Of a DNA stretch of 64,000 nucleotides, positions 35,354 to 45,671 are shown in pieces. A model generated the notes under the pieces. The model had not been told where the DNA came from. It did no database searches and saw nothing but the letters and a program-made list of their open reading frames with translations. Location of the stretch: assembly GCA_039566865.1 (NCBI GenBank), contig CM076944.1:19676501-19740500 (forward strand). The letters are read 5' to 3'. This DNA comes from Aurelia coerulea. Taxonomy: Eukaryota; Cnidaria; Scyphozoa; Semaeostomeae; Ulmaridae. A program made the translations under genes and the position numbers. Position 1 is the stretch's first letter; each line of letters begins with the position of its first letter.

Positions 35354-36181
35354 TTATTTGATCTTATCCAGCTCGACTATCCCCAGATATGTGTACCCTT
35401 CCTTTTCCACCTCCTTCATCACTTCGCCATTCGGAAGTTCTATCCCCTCACATCTAGCTATTTTTCCTCTCTTCAAGGTAAGAACACCACACTTTCTAAG
35501 ACCAAACTCCATCCCAATATCTGTACTGAAGACGTGAACCGTGTTCACAAGTGAATCTATCTGTTCTTCATTCTTACCAAACAGCTTTAGATCATCCATG
35601 AACAGAAGATGATTTAATTTGTACTCTCTCTTTCCCCATTCATAACATGCATTGACCTTTCTGAGCACTAACGACAGTGGAATCATACTCAAGACAAACA
35701 GCAAAGGCGATAAACTGTCACCCTGAAATATTCCCCTCTTTACATCAACATTACCAAGTTCTTCTCCATTAGATGTTAACAAAAGCTTCCACTGACCCAT
35801 ACATCTTTGCAGAAAGTTTCTTACATTCTCTGCAATCCCGAAAATTTCCATACACTCACTAATCCAACTATGGGGGACAAAGTCATAAGCTTTCTTATAA
35901 TCTATCCATGCCATAGCCAGGTTACTATGTCTTTTCCTGCAGTCTCTCAATACAGTTTTGTCAATTAACAATTGATCTTTTGTGCCACGACTCCCACGCC
36001 TACATCCTTTTTGTTCTTCTGGCAGAAGATTCTCTCTTTCTAAATAGGTGTACATCTCTTCTGCTATCATTCCTGTCAAGAGCTTCCACATCAAAGGGAG
36101 GCACGTAATAGGGCGATAGTTTTCCACTGCATTACCTTTCGCATGGTCCTTTTGGCACAGCACTGTACGACCATATGTCAT
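35354..36181 (-). pseudogene. RLE-2 reverse transcriptase
   Basis: The open frame of 275 codons contains [32 protein letters not shown] (motif A), [18 protein letters not shown] (motif B) and [12 protein letters not shown] (motif C with the catalytic DD), then YTYLGI. It ends with a TAA after LDKIK at about 35351. The next ORF (35347) is in the same frame, so a single nonsense change separates them. The RT core itself looks intact. Confidence 0.92.
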
Positions 36182-36296
36182 CCATGCAGGTAAATGATCT
36201 TCACTCCAATATCTTATTCAGTTGGCAAACGATTCTAATATGAAGGCTATTGAGGTTTTCAATCCAATATCCTTGGACACCATCCTTCCCTGGTGC

Positions 36297-37583
36297 TTAC
36301 CAGTTTGGGATCTTTCGACACTGTTTCTTTACATTTTCAACACTAATCCTCACCATTTCCTGAAGGTGTTCGACGTTACTCTCCTTCTTTAGATCTTTTA
36401 ACCATCCAGCCTCTCTATTATGTTCCTTTTCAACGCTCCAGATGTCACCCCAAAACTTCCTACTCTCTTCAGCATCTGGCGCATCACTTACACTATTTCC
36501 ACCTCCATTCAGTTCTGTGTATATCTTCTTCTGATCAACATGAAACATCCTGTTTTGTCTGAATTGAGTGATTCTCTGTTCGTATCTCTTAACTTTTGCG
36601 CTCTTTGGTATCATTCTCTGCTTTAGCTCTTCGATCACTGTTTTAAGCCCTTTTCTTTTAACTCTGTATTTTGCTTCCAGATCTTTCAGTTTCCTTTTCT
36701 TCTTATCCCCAAGTTCACCTTTCTTTTCTCTTTCCAGCAAGTTGACATCCTGTTTCAATCTTTTAATATCCCCCTCAATTCTACGTTTCCATCTAGGTTC
36801 ATCTTTCTTCCTAAATGTGATTTTCTTCAAACCTAGCTGTTCCGCCACCCACACACTTGCGGCCCTGATTAGGTCATTCGTTTGTGTGATGTTGCTAGCT
36901 TTCATAAACTTGATTGCTCCATTAACTTTTTCAGTTTTACATCTTAAGGTCTTTTTGTCAACTTTTTTAAACATTATCCCTTCAGTCGTTCTTCCGCCTG
37001 CCATTATTTCTTTCAGTTGCTCCACAATCTGTCTCTGTTCTGGGTCAAACTCAACATCGTAGGTTTCGGTTTCAGCTTCATCTTTCTCACGCCTCATTAC
37101 ATCAGCCTCCTCTATTTGATTATTCCTATCCTCTTCTTGGTCATTTCTCACTTCAGTTTCCTCATTCACAAATTCAATCTGAGTATCGTCTTCCAGATTA
37201 CCATCCTCGTTCTGTACTTCATCTTCTATTTTCCTTTTAATCATTTCCAACTCAAGCTCTGATATCCACCCGTTCTTTCTGATGGCCCTCGCCTGGTCAC
37301 AAACACGCTGTTCCGTTGAGTGAAACATACCCCTTACTCTCCATTCTCTAAACATTCTTTGTCTGTAGCCTCTGATGGGTCTCCCCTCTTCATCAAACGG
37401 GTTACTTCTATAAAAGCATTCCATCACTACCTTATTTACTTCTTTATTCCATCTCATTCTGGCAGTAGTAGGATTACGACCGGGCCCCTGCTGCCCACCC
37501 GAGGAACACCTGTCGGACGAGGAGCCTTCACGTGATGTTCCAGCCCCATTTACGTCGTTATTTGATATACTATCATTGGACAT
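36297..37583 (-). CDS. RLE-2 N-terminal ORF, Myb-like DNA-binding region
   Basis: An intact ATG-started frame of 428 codons. Residues about 42-110 (RMRWNKEVNKVVMECFYRS and later WISELELEMIKRKI) resemble a Myb-like DNA-binding domain common at the start of such elements. An acidic stretch (about 120-170) and a long basic, coiled-coil-like region (about 260-350, KRRIEGDIKRLKQDVNLLER) follow. It ends 116 bp before the RT frame, in a different frame. In relatives this is usually one protein with the RT, so the break is probably a mutation. It may bind the ATT target, which is inference. Confidence 0.8.
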   Translation of the reverse strand: MSNDSISNNDVNGAGTSREGSSSDRCSSGGQQGPGRNPTTARMRWNKEVNKVVMECFYRSNPFDEEGRPIRGYRQRMFREWRVRGMFHSTEQRVCDQARAIRKNGWISELELEMIKRKIEDEVQNEDGNLEDDTQIEFVNEETEVRNDQEEDRNNQIEEADVMRREKDEAETETYDVEFDPEQRQIVEQLKEIMAGGRTTEGIMFKKVDKKTLRCKTEKVNGAIKFMKASNITQTNDLIRAASVWVAEQLGLKKITFRKKDEPRWKRRIEGDIKRLKQDVNLLEREKKGELGDKKKRKLKDLEAKYRVKRKGLKTVIEELKQRMIPKSAKVKRYEQRITQFRQNRMFHVDQKKIYTELNGGGNSVSDAPDAEESRKFWGDIWSVEKEHNREAGWLKDLKKESNVEHLQEMVRISVENVKKQCRKIPNW

Positions 37584-37870
37584 TTAGCACTCATACAGAG
37601 GTTTAGTGAATTTTAAGGTTGCACTACCACCAGTGTTTTTATCGAGACACCATCTCTAGGGAAGTTGCCAACCAAGGCTAAAGAGTCCCCCCTACCCATG
37701 AGACAGACTAGCCCCCGCCGGATGCCAACCCGGTATTTCTTGGTCTCGGGGAGAGCTTACAGGTGCTACACCTTGCTCAAGGGTGACCTGGAGGTAGTTG
37801 TGGCAAAAGGTAACCTCATTATCCCAAGTCGAAACTCCACAACCGGATGCAGTTTTATGTCATACCCAGG
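37584..37870 (-). other. RLE-2 5' untranslated leader
   Basis: GC-richer than its surroundings, lying between the ORF start and the ATT tract. It may hold an internal promoter or a structured 5' end as in R2-like elements; no motif proves this. Confidence 0.5.
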
Positions 37871-37873
37871 ACA

Positions 37874-37874
37874 A

Positions 37875-37907
<33 letters not shown>

Positions 37908-37960
37908 GTTATTATTATTATTATTGTTATTGTCATTATTATTGTTATTATTATTAATTT
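37874..37960 (+). repeat. (ATT)n microsatellite at RLE-2 5' flank
   Basis: About 28 ATT-type units with GTT and GTC variants. The matching short ATT tract at 34016-34035 lies on the other side of RLE-2, so the element sits inside an ATT microsatellite. Confidence 0.95.
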
Positions 37961-37998
37961 ATTTAAAGTAGGCCTACATATATATGTATATACATAAC

Positions 37999-39790
37999 GG
38001 GTGTCCCAAAAAAAACGCAACGTATTTGATCGGGACTAGCGACAAGAATTTAGGTCCAATCAATCCAAAACAATTTTTGATATAATCCTTGATAGCTAAC
38101 TTGAAGATAAATACCTTCTTTGTTGATATTGGTGCATGGTGTTTCAATATTGCTGTCTCAAGCAGCATATGAATCATTTGTCGTACATTGCCGATTGCTC
38201 GTGGCCCACGGTTGAAACCGCCAAAGCCTCATTTTCACGGACCAATCAGACGGCTAAAAAGCGAAGGAGACAAATGAAACACGTGAAGATTTTTCTAAAT
38301 TTTACCTACCTTCACAAAACTAAACCAGGACAAAAAACTGCTTGAAATTTCCCGAATTTTTTTAAAGGAATCTACTCTCCAGATGTTTAGGTGTACGAGT
38401 TTGGATGCCGGTTAAAATATCTCCATGATTGGCGGAGTTATGGCCAAAAACAAACCGATAAGACACTGAACCTTGAACAATAGAAATTCTGGCCGGGAGA
38501 CAATAGTAATAACAATAGTGATTGTTGTAAGAACGATCCGAAAACGCCAAAATCTGCGCTTTCAATTGTTCTTGCTATTGTCTTTCGCTAGATTTTCTTT
38601 TGTTTAAGATTCAATGCCCCTACGGTTTCTATGTGCATTGAAAAAGTCTACAAAGGCTTGTTCGCGCATTTCAAGTCATGTGGCAATACTCTAGGGAAGT
38701 TTCTGTATTGTACTACCGGGTGAGTTAGAAAAAAGAATCCCCGTTTGAAAGGTCACAGCTCCCTGGATATCAAGACTATGATATCGGCAAATATATAGTT
38801 TTATGGTAGAAATGTTCAAATCTACTATAAAATTTACCTGACTGAAATCGGCTACTACATTCTGAAATTATGAGGGATTTTCTCCAGAAAGCCTCTTCAA
38901 AAAACCTCCAAAACGTGCCCAAAATCATGAACAGATTTCCCTAACATTTCTGCCTTACAATGCCTTACAGCAATGACTTGTGAACGCTTTAGCACGTGCT
39001 ATCCTCTTGGGAGGATGAACAAGTTCTCCCCCTGGTATCGATGACCTATTCAGGGGGATTCCATTCTCCGAAAAGGACAAAATCCATGAATTTATGTGAG
39101 TGTCATCAATTTTAGGAAGGAAAATGTGCTCATTGCTTTCATTCGTTTTTGCAGGTTTTTTGAAGGGGCTTTCTGCAGAAAATCACCCATATCCACGGGA
39201 AGGAATGGCCGATTAAGGCCGGGTAAATTACTGAACCCCTGATTGAACATATTGGCAATGAAACGAGACATTTTTATATATTATTGCTTTGATATTCATG
39301 GAGCAGTGGCCTTCCAAGCGGGGATTCTTTTTTCTGACTCACCCGGTACTTTTTGCATTCATGACACAAGTTTGCTCGTTGCTAAATAACTTATAAAAGT
39401 CAAAAGAGGTTTTATCATGAGGCTTTATCACCTGACTTGAAGTGGCGTAAACAGGTCTCGAGAAGCCTTCGCCGATTTTGTCTATTGGAGAGGCAATAAA
39501 TGCGCCAATCCTGGAGATATTTTAATCGGCATCCAAATTTTTACACCCAAACATCTGGAGAGTAGATTTCTTCAAAAGAATTCTGGAAAATTCAAGCAGT
39601 TTTTTGTCCTGGTTGCGTTTCATAAAGGTAGGTAAAATTTAGAAAAATCTTCACGGGTTTCTTTTGTCTCCTTCGCTTTTTAGCCGTCTGATTGGTCCAT
39701 GAAAATGAGGCTTTGGCGGTTTCGGCCATGGGCCACGAGCATTCGGCTATGTACGACGAATGATTCCTATGCTATCTCAAGCATAGATAG
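37999..39790. mobile_element. Foldback element carrying a nested M1 MITE
   Basis: The left end CGGGTGTCCCAAAAAAAACG resembles the MITE terminus at 16505. 38163-38440 is an inverted copy of 39505-39775 (shared GACCAATCAGACGGCTAAAA and complement). M1 copy 2 sits between the arms. The right terminus is missing; the arm ends in a local duplication next to LINE-7. Confidence 0.78.
38716..39346. mobile_element. MITE family M1, copy 2
   Basis: 631 bp with ends CCGGGTGAGTTAGAAAAAAG and complement, and TA on both sides (38714-38715, 39347-39348). It is inverted relative to copy 1 at 30648, which has the 139-bp insert. Confidence 0.9.
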
Positions 39791-39887
39791 TTGTATCATC
39801 TGCATAGTTACATATTTGAGCATCATTATGCTATCTCAAGCATAGATAGTTGTATCATCTGCATAGTTACATATTTGAGCATCATTC
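39768..39887 (+). repeat. Direct duplication of about 59 bp
   Basis: TATGCTATCTCAAGCATAGA to GAGCATCATT occurs twice back to back (39769-39827 and 39828-39886). It joins the foldback arm to the LINE-7 fragment and includes part of the RT YADD region, so it arose after that insertion. Confidence 0.88.
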
Positions 39888-40160
39888 ACGAACACGAAGA
39901 GATCATTAAGTTATATGTTAAACAGATGAGGCCCCAAGACCGAACCCTGTAGTACACCTATCGTTGTTTCTCTCCATGTGCTGAAGGACTCATTTATCTT
40001 TACCCTCTGCTTCCTTTCATTGAGATAGATATGGATCAACCGCAATGCACTCCTACTGAAACCATAAGCACTTAATTTTGCAATCAAAAGATCATGATTT
40101 AAGCAATCAAATGCCTTTGAAAGATCCATGAGTAGTGCTCCAGCACGACCCCCTTTAAAA
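39829..40160 (-). pseudogene. LINE-7: RT fragment
   Basis: This short minus-strand fragment encodes GRAGALLMDLSKAFDCLNHD, the intervening helix (RLIHIYLNERKQRVKI), a mutated motif B (GVLQGSVLGPHLFN, usual PQG changed to LQG) and, after an in-frame stop, NYADDTTIYA. It is of the same general family as LINE-2 and is truncated on both sides. Its downstream edge is the 59-bp duplication. Confidence 0.85.
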
Positions 40161-40865
40161 TGCCCCTAAAAGGACATTCGTTGGTGATGATGTTAATCAA
40201 TCAAAAAGTGCAGAAGTTGTACACGAGGGTCATTTTACGGCGATCTACTGTTATAGGAATGGTCTCAAAATTTTCCCAGGACAAGCCCAGATCCCAAATT
40301 TGCTTCTTCCACTTGCAGCCCCCTAATGAGAAATCGTCCCGACTGGCTTGAAAATAGTTTGCCATGAAAGAAGGGAATGAGCCTTGGGGGCGTTCCTGAG
40401 GGGGTTGTTATGTGTTCTAGCCCTGCCATTTCCATAATAACAGCATTTGCGCCCTATAATTGATCAAATTTTTCTCATATCAGTGAAATAGATCATCTAT
40501 TTCATTACTGAGGAGCTAGCATATCCTTCTCTTCTGTTCCAAAAATGTTCTGGTCGCTGCATTCGCACAGAATACTTATGCAGAACAAGAAAAACAGAGA
40601 CAGAGATTTTGGGCATCTTCCAATTTCGCAACTATCTGGGCAGAATTTAGCTGACATATACGAAGTGCTTTGAGCATCAGGGGACATTTTTTATGGGATC
40701 TTTGAAAGCAGAACTTTGAAACAATTTGAATTCTCCTTTCTAAATCCTATAAATCCTTTACTATCTGCATGCCAAATTTCTGCCTCGCAACCCTAGCCTT
40801 TAAAAATTGCCCAAAATCACTAAAAAATTGTTGAGGCACCCTAAGATTGTCGGTTTTTGTATCTA
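40161..40865. other. No recognisable gene
   Basis: Sequence between two LINE fragments. The 40862-40925 segment is an inverted copy of 39723-39786, bracketing this region. Confidence 0.45.
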
Positions 40866-40925
40866 TGCTTGAGATAGCATAGGAATTATTCGTCGTACAT
40901 AGCCGAATGCTCGTGGCCCATGCCC

Positions 40926-41130
40926 GAATTCGCCCAATGACATCCTGTCTGCGAAGAGAATATTGCGACTGTTGAAGTTGCGGGATTGGATCCGTTGTAT
41001 ATGCGGGGGATAGGCTATTCATGATTTTGTAAAACAAAGTGAGGCGTCTACTCCACCTTCGGGAACTTAGTGACTCCCAACCGAGCTCTGCGTACAGCTT
41101 TTCCCGTGATGTTCCTCTCCATGCCCCTGT
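40926..41130 (-). pseudogene. LINE-4 C-terminal end
   Basis: It encodes the C-terminal region of an APE LINE (GTSREKLYAELGWESLSSRR, FYKIMNSL, SQYSLRRQD) and is cut at 40926 by a repeat homologous to the foldback arms at 38.2 and 39.7 kb. Confidence 0.85.
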
Positions 41131-41179
41131 TCATTCATTCATTCATTCATTCATTCATTCATTCATTCATTCATTCATT
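41131..41179 (-). repeat. (TGAA)n tail of LINE-5
   Basis: About 12 units, read as ATTC on the plus strand. This tail type is typical of L2-like LINEs and marks the 3' end of the element. Confidence 0.9.
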
Positions 41180-41191
41180 TTTATTTATTTA

Positions 41192-41242
41192 GGCACGGTA
41201 GCCCCGTCAGTCCATAAGAACTGCTTTTCAGGGGGCCGTGGC
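41192..41242 (-). ncRNA. Conserved 3' stem-loop of LINE-5
   Basis: The stem pairs CACGG/CCGTG (41194-41198 with 41236-41240), GCCCC/GGGGC and CAGT/ACTG (41208-41211 with 41220-41223). The same fold is conserved at 59229-59279 in LINE-8 with only a few changes. Such 3' hairpins are the usual RT recognition site in this LINE group; that role is inferred here. Confidence 0.75.
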
Positions 41243-41305
41243 AAAACATTTACTAATTAAAAGATCACTACATAATAATTAACAATGTAAGAATTCTCGT
41301 CATGG

Positions 41306-43367
41306 CTAGTTTTTGATTCTTCTCTTAAAGGTGGCAAGGGAGGGTGCCTGTTTAGCATCAGGTTCGAGTTGATTCCAAAGCTTAGGTCCACGAAAAGATA
41401 TAGCCCTCTGCCCATTGTTAGTTTTTCGTAATGGTAACAAGAGATCAGTTTCGGTGTTTCTCAGTTTTCTGACATTTCGAGAAGAATTTTTTTGGAACAA
41501 ATCTGAAAGGTACTCCGGGACCAGACCATTTAGTGATTTGTACGTTGTGGTAGCTGTTTCGCTTCTAATAATATCATTTACAGTAGGCCAATTTAAACTG
41601 TGAATTAATGCCATAGCAGGCTCATCAAATCGACTTTTAGTTACAATCCTAGCTGCTCGATTTTGCAGCTTCTGCAGGGTTTGCAGTTTAGTCACCCCAC
41701 AGCACCCCCACACCGAACAACAGAACCGAAAATGGGGCTCGACGATACCCCTATACATTGCACTCAACGTGTTTGAGGTAAAAATTTCCTGGAATATTTC
41801 AAAAATCCAATTGCACGAGAAACCTTAGTACGGAGATTGTTAACGCGTTCTTGCCAATCCAAATTCCTATTGATTATCACACCCAGATACTTTTTTCGGT
41901 CTACATTTTCAACCTGAGAGTCACCAATAAAAAATAGTGGATGATCAACAGCCTTATCGGTAATTTTCTTAATTTTGGGCTGGGAACCTACAATCAAAGC
42001 TTGAGTTTTTAAAACATTCAAAGAAAGTTTATTACCCTGCAACCATCGCTTCAAATCATTCAGTTCACTATTCAGAGTTTGGTTTATATCTACTAAGCTC
42101 GAAGAAGAGTAAGAAATCCTGGTATCGTCAGCGTACATGGTCACTTTACCTTTCTTCAGCGAAAACGGAAGATCATTGATATAAATCAGAAACAAAAGAG
42201 GGCCAAGACAAGAACCCTGCGGAACACCACAGCGAATATCTTCTGTTTTGGAACCTACCCCATTTACTTTGCAGAATTGCTTTCTATTGGTTAAATAGGA
42301 CGTAAACCAAGTAAGTTCAAGATTATCAATACCATACTTCCTCAATTTAGCAAGTAAAATGTCATGATCTACGGTGTCAAATGCTTTTTTGAGATCAATG
42401 AAAATATTTGCAGTGATCTGCCATTGTCCCTGTTCACATGCCAGTCATCTGTGTTGTTAAGAAGGCAAGTGACAACAGAGTGTAGAGCTCTAAAGCCAGA
42501 TTGGTTAGAAAATAGATGTTTGTTTTTGTTCAAATGATCGTAAAGTTGATTATAAATAAGCTTTTCAAAGACCCTGGCTAAAACAGGCAAGACTGATATA
42601 GGTCGGTAGTTAGATCGGTCATCAGGTTGACCACTTTTGAAAATTGGGGCTACTCTGGCTATTTTCCAGCTATCTGGAAAACAACCAGTAGCAATTGAAA
42701 GATTGAAAATATCACAAAGAGATTCTGAAATAACTGGAAGTGCAATTTTTAGAAAACAATTAGCAATGCCATCAGTACCACATCCCTTTGAGCTTTTGAA
42801 TTTGCCAGACACTTTACGTAACTGGAGAATATCAATAACATGAAAATTAAAGTTAGTTTTTTATGGATTGACCTCGTAATCATTCTCGAGGAGAGGGTTT
42901 TTTGCTTCGGTAATTTTGTCACTAAGTGTCTTTCCTATGGTACAGAAGAAGTTATTCATCGATTCTGCAATGCCGGCACTGGTAGAGATATGTTTCCCAT
43001 CGATGCTTAATGATGAAATATTGATGGTTTTAGATTTCTTATTTAAGACATTATTGATAGTCTTCCATGTGTTTTTGAGGTCTCCTTCGCAGGAAGCAAT
43101 CTTGTGAGTGAAATATTCGCGCTTTTGTTCGTTATTCAATTTATTTACTTGATTACGTGCATGTCTATAGGACTGCATCAATAGTTCGGATTTTGAGCGA
43201 ATAGCTTGTTTTTTTAACTTATCTCTTGCCTTGCACATAAGTTTGAAATCATTGATCAACTAAGGACAGAATTTGTCAGAAACACGCCTGTTACGTGTTG
43301 GGGCATGTTTTTCAAGAATAAGCGAGAAAATGTTTGTCCATTTGTTAACTACAACATTCACATCATC
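41306..43367 (-). pseudogene. LINE-5 reverse transcriptase and C-terminal domain
   Basis: In order: linker (43367-42861, KWTNIFSLILEKHAPTRNRR, TWKTINNVLNKK); RT fingers (42812-42369, KIARVAPIFKSGQPDDRSNY, PVLARVFEKLI); palm (42345-41764, GVPQGSCLGPLLFLIYINDL, TMYADDTRISY, LQGNKLSLN); C-terminal domain (41767-41306, CCSVWGCCGVTKLQTLQ, GPKLWNQL). A stop near 43258, a stop near 42858 and frameshifts near 42369 and 41770 break the frame. The catalytic YADD is intact. LINE-8 is a shorter copy of the same family, and LINE-3 is a relative. Confidence 0.92.
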
Positions 43368-44868
43368 CCGATCACATGACTGAAAATAAGGCTTTCGAGA
43401 TAAATTTTCGAGTACCTTCACGAAAATAAAAATGGATATTCGAGTAATAAAGATACAGAGCTGGTTTTACCACGAATCGATTCGAGAGGCCCCACTCCAC
43501 ATTTGTTTTTCTGCATTTGGTTAAAATCTCGTCAGGGATCGGCGTTACATCGAGTTTCATTCCTTCGAAAATTGGCCTATGTTCAAGAATTCTTCAGGAA
43601 CGCTACAAATAAGATATAGCTTTCAAAATTTCACATGTGACGTGAATTATGTTCAGGAATAATATGAAAATATTTGTTTGTGTGACTTTCGAAAATCCTA
43701 GACGAATTAAAGCTATTTGCTGCGAAGAAAGCTAATGGGCCTACCTTCACCCGCCACAGAATCCCAGTAATCGGCATTAAATCACTCTTTTTCGCAATAA
43801 TAACCAGCGGATACATTAACGAATAACTTCACCGCAAATCCAATTTCTTTCCGCCATTTAATAATCGATAATTTCGATAGAATGTGACAAGACTTTACAG
43901 CTTCTGCAGCAAACCGTCCAACTACCCTCGATTCAAAGTTTTCTTATTGCAAACACGTTGGAAGTCTTGCAAGACTTGCATAAAACAAAAGGTTTTGCAA
44001 GACTTAGGTCTCCCATATGACACAGCAAAATGATTCCTTTGAGAATAGATTGCACACTCCTAAAGTATTTCTATCGTTGCAAAATAAAGAGAAAATAAAA
44101 CATTTCTCAAAGATTGCAAATTTCTTTGTCACATCGGAAAAGTACATAATTTGTGAAAAGAAATTTCCCCTGCATTCTATTCTCAAAGGTGTACAATCTA
44201 TTATCAATGGTAACATTTTGCTGTGTCATATGGGAGATCTGAGCCTTGCACAACCTTTTGTTTTATGCAAGCTTTCCTGGTGTTTGCAACAAGAAAACTT
44301 TGAATCGACGGTAGTTGGACGGTTTGCTGCAGAGGCTGTAAAGTCTTGTCACATTTTATCGAAATTATCAATGATAAAATGGTGGAAAGAAATTGAATTT
44401 GTGGTGAAGTTATTCGTTAATATATCCGCTGGTTATTATTGCGAAAAAGAGTGATTTAATGCCGATTACTGGGATTCTGCTGCGGGTGAAGGTAGGCCCA
44501 TTAGCTTTATTCGCAGCAAATAGCTTTAATTCGTCTAGGATTTTCGAAAGTCACACAAACAAATATTTTCATATTATTCCTGAACATAATTCACGTAACA
44601 TGTTAAATTTTGAAAGCTATATTTTATTTGTAGCGTTCCTGAAGAGTTCTTGAACATAGGCCAATTTTCGAAGGAATGAAATTCGATGTAACGCCGATCC
44701 CTGATAAGATTTTAACCAAATGCAGAAAAACAAATGTGGAGTGGGGCCTCTCGAATCGATTCGTGGTAAAACCAGCTCTGTATCTTTATTACTCGAATAT
44801 CCATTTTTATTTTCGTGAAGGTACTCGAAAATTTATCTCGAAAGCCTTATTTTCAGTCATGTGATCGG
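43368..44868. mobile_element. 1.5-kb palindromic foldback element inside LINE-5
   Basis: The ends CCGATCACATGACTG and CAGTCATGTGATCGG are inverted. The arms run about 640 bp each, with a second nested inverted pair near the centre (CTCCCATATGACACAGCAAA at 44011 and complement at about 44213-44232). ORFs come in mirror pairs (43372-43560 and 44676-44864) and are not genes. About 80-100 endonuclease codons of LINE-5 are missing around it, so insertion came with a deletion. No target duplication is seen. Confidence 0.85.
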
Positions 44869-44930
44869 AATACGACGATATCATTGGCTTATAGGCGTGA
44901 AATTGGGAGATTTGCGGGTTTCCCTGTGCC

Positions 44931-45671
44931 CTATTGAAAGATTGACTCATATGCTAGCAGACGTAGGGAATGAGCTGGAAGGTCATCTGAAATCCCGGCT
45001 TTCGTATATTTAGGCAGAAAATCACAGTTTGTATCGCCTAGAATAATAGTTTCCTTGTCTTCCCTATCAAGAAATTTCAGACATTCTTCTAACTGATCAA
45101 AGGTATCAACACTTACGTTAGGAGGCCTGTACCAAGCCACAACAAAGAAAGGAGCAGCACGAGCAGGTTTAATCTCAACGCATAAGAGCTCAAGAAAAGA
45201 TTTGGGAACGTCTTCCCGCACTTTAGATTTGTCTAGCAAAGTATCTTTAAGATAAACTTCAACACCACCCCCATTACGGTCACGATCACACCTTTTGATA
45301 GTATACCCATTGATATTGACTAAGCTATCATCGATAGTATCATCAAGCTTGGTCTCATTTATTGCAAGAACGTGAATCCCCAATTCGTTTACAAGCATTC
45401 GTATTTCATCGATATGTAGGAGTAGGCTATTCACATTTAGAGATGCAATCGTCATACCCTTCCCATGCCCGAGTTTAGTTACCCTTTTAATAGCTGGCTC
45501 AATGTGGGGAGCTGTAGAGGAAGTACCCTGCAGTGGGGGAGAGGCCCGCCCCTTGCCACACTTTTCTTTGAAGCCAACCGGAATTTCTTTGGGAGTCTTA
45601 TTGCATTTAAGTGAAGGATTTTGAGCAGGTAGTACATTGGCGGTAAGAATATCTGAATCCCCTAGCCCTAG
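44931..45671 (-). pseudogene. LINE-5 APE endonuclease, N-terminal two thirds
   Basis: The frame is open from just after the TGA at 45672 through a proline/lysine-rich linker (KCGKGRASPPLQGT) and then the APE-type nuclease. Visible motifs are ASLNVNSLL, AINETKLDD (catalytic Glu), GGVEVYLKD, AWYRPPNV and ILGDTNCDF (catalytic Asp/Asn). The C-terminal S-D-H part is absent; the frame leaves the family at about 44931. The domain nicks target DNA for reverse transcription. The usual ATG at 45455 is internal to the open frame. Confidence 0.9.

Larger units (their letters stand above)
34013..37960 (-). mobile_element. RLE-2: nearly full-length R4/Dong-like LINE between ATT microsatellites
   Basis: A 3.8-kb element on the minus strand. 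It has a GC-richer 5' leader (37584-37870), an N-terminal Myb-like/basic ORF, RT, a CCHC zinc knuckle and a C-terminal restriction-like endonuclease. (ATT)n lies directly beyond its 3' end (34016-34035) and its 5' end (37875-37955). Elements of the R4/Dong group with such nucleases often use specific targets, and Dong is known for TAA repeats. The frame is interrupted several times, so this copy is dead but recent enough to read. Confidence 0.9.

Noticed and set aside
34411..37262. Several long plus-strand ORFs rich in Phe, Ser and Leu
   Set aside because: They are antisense shadows of the RLE-2 coding strand.
44017..44864. ORFs of 145, 64 and 62 codons in the palindrome
   Set aside because: They mirror ORFs in the opposite arm (43372-43816, 44004-44216) and match no domain.
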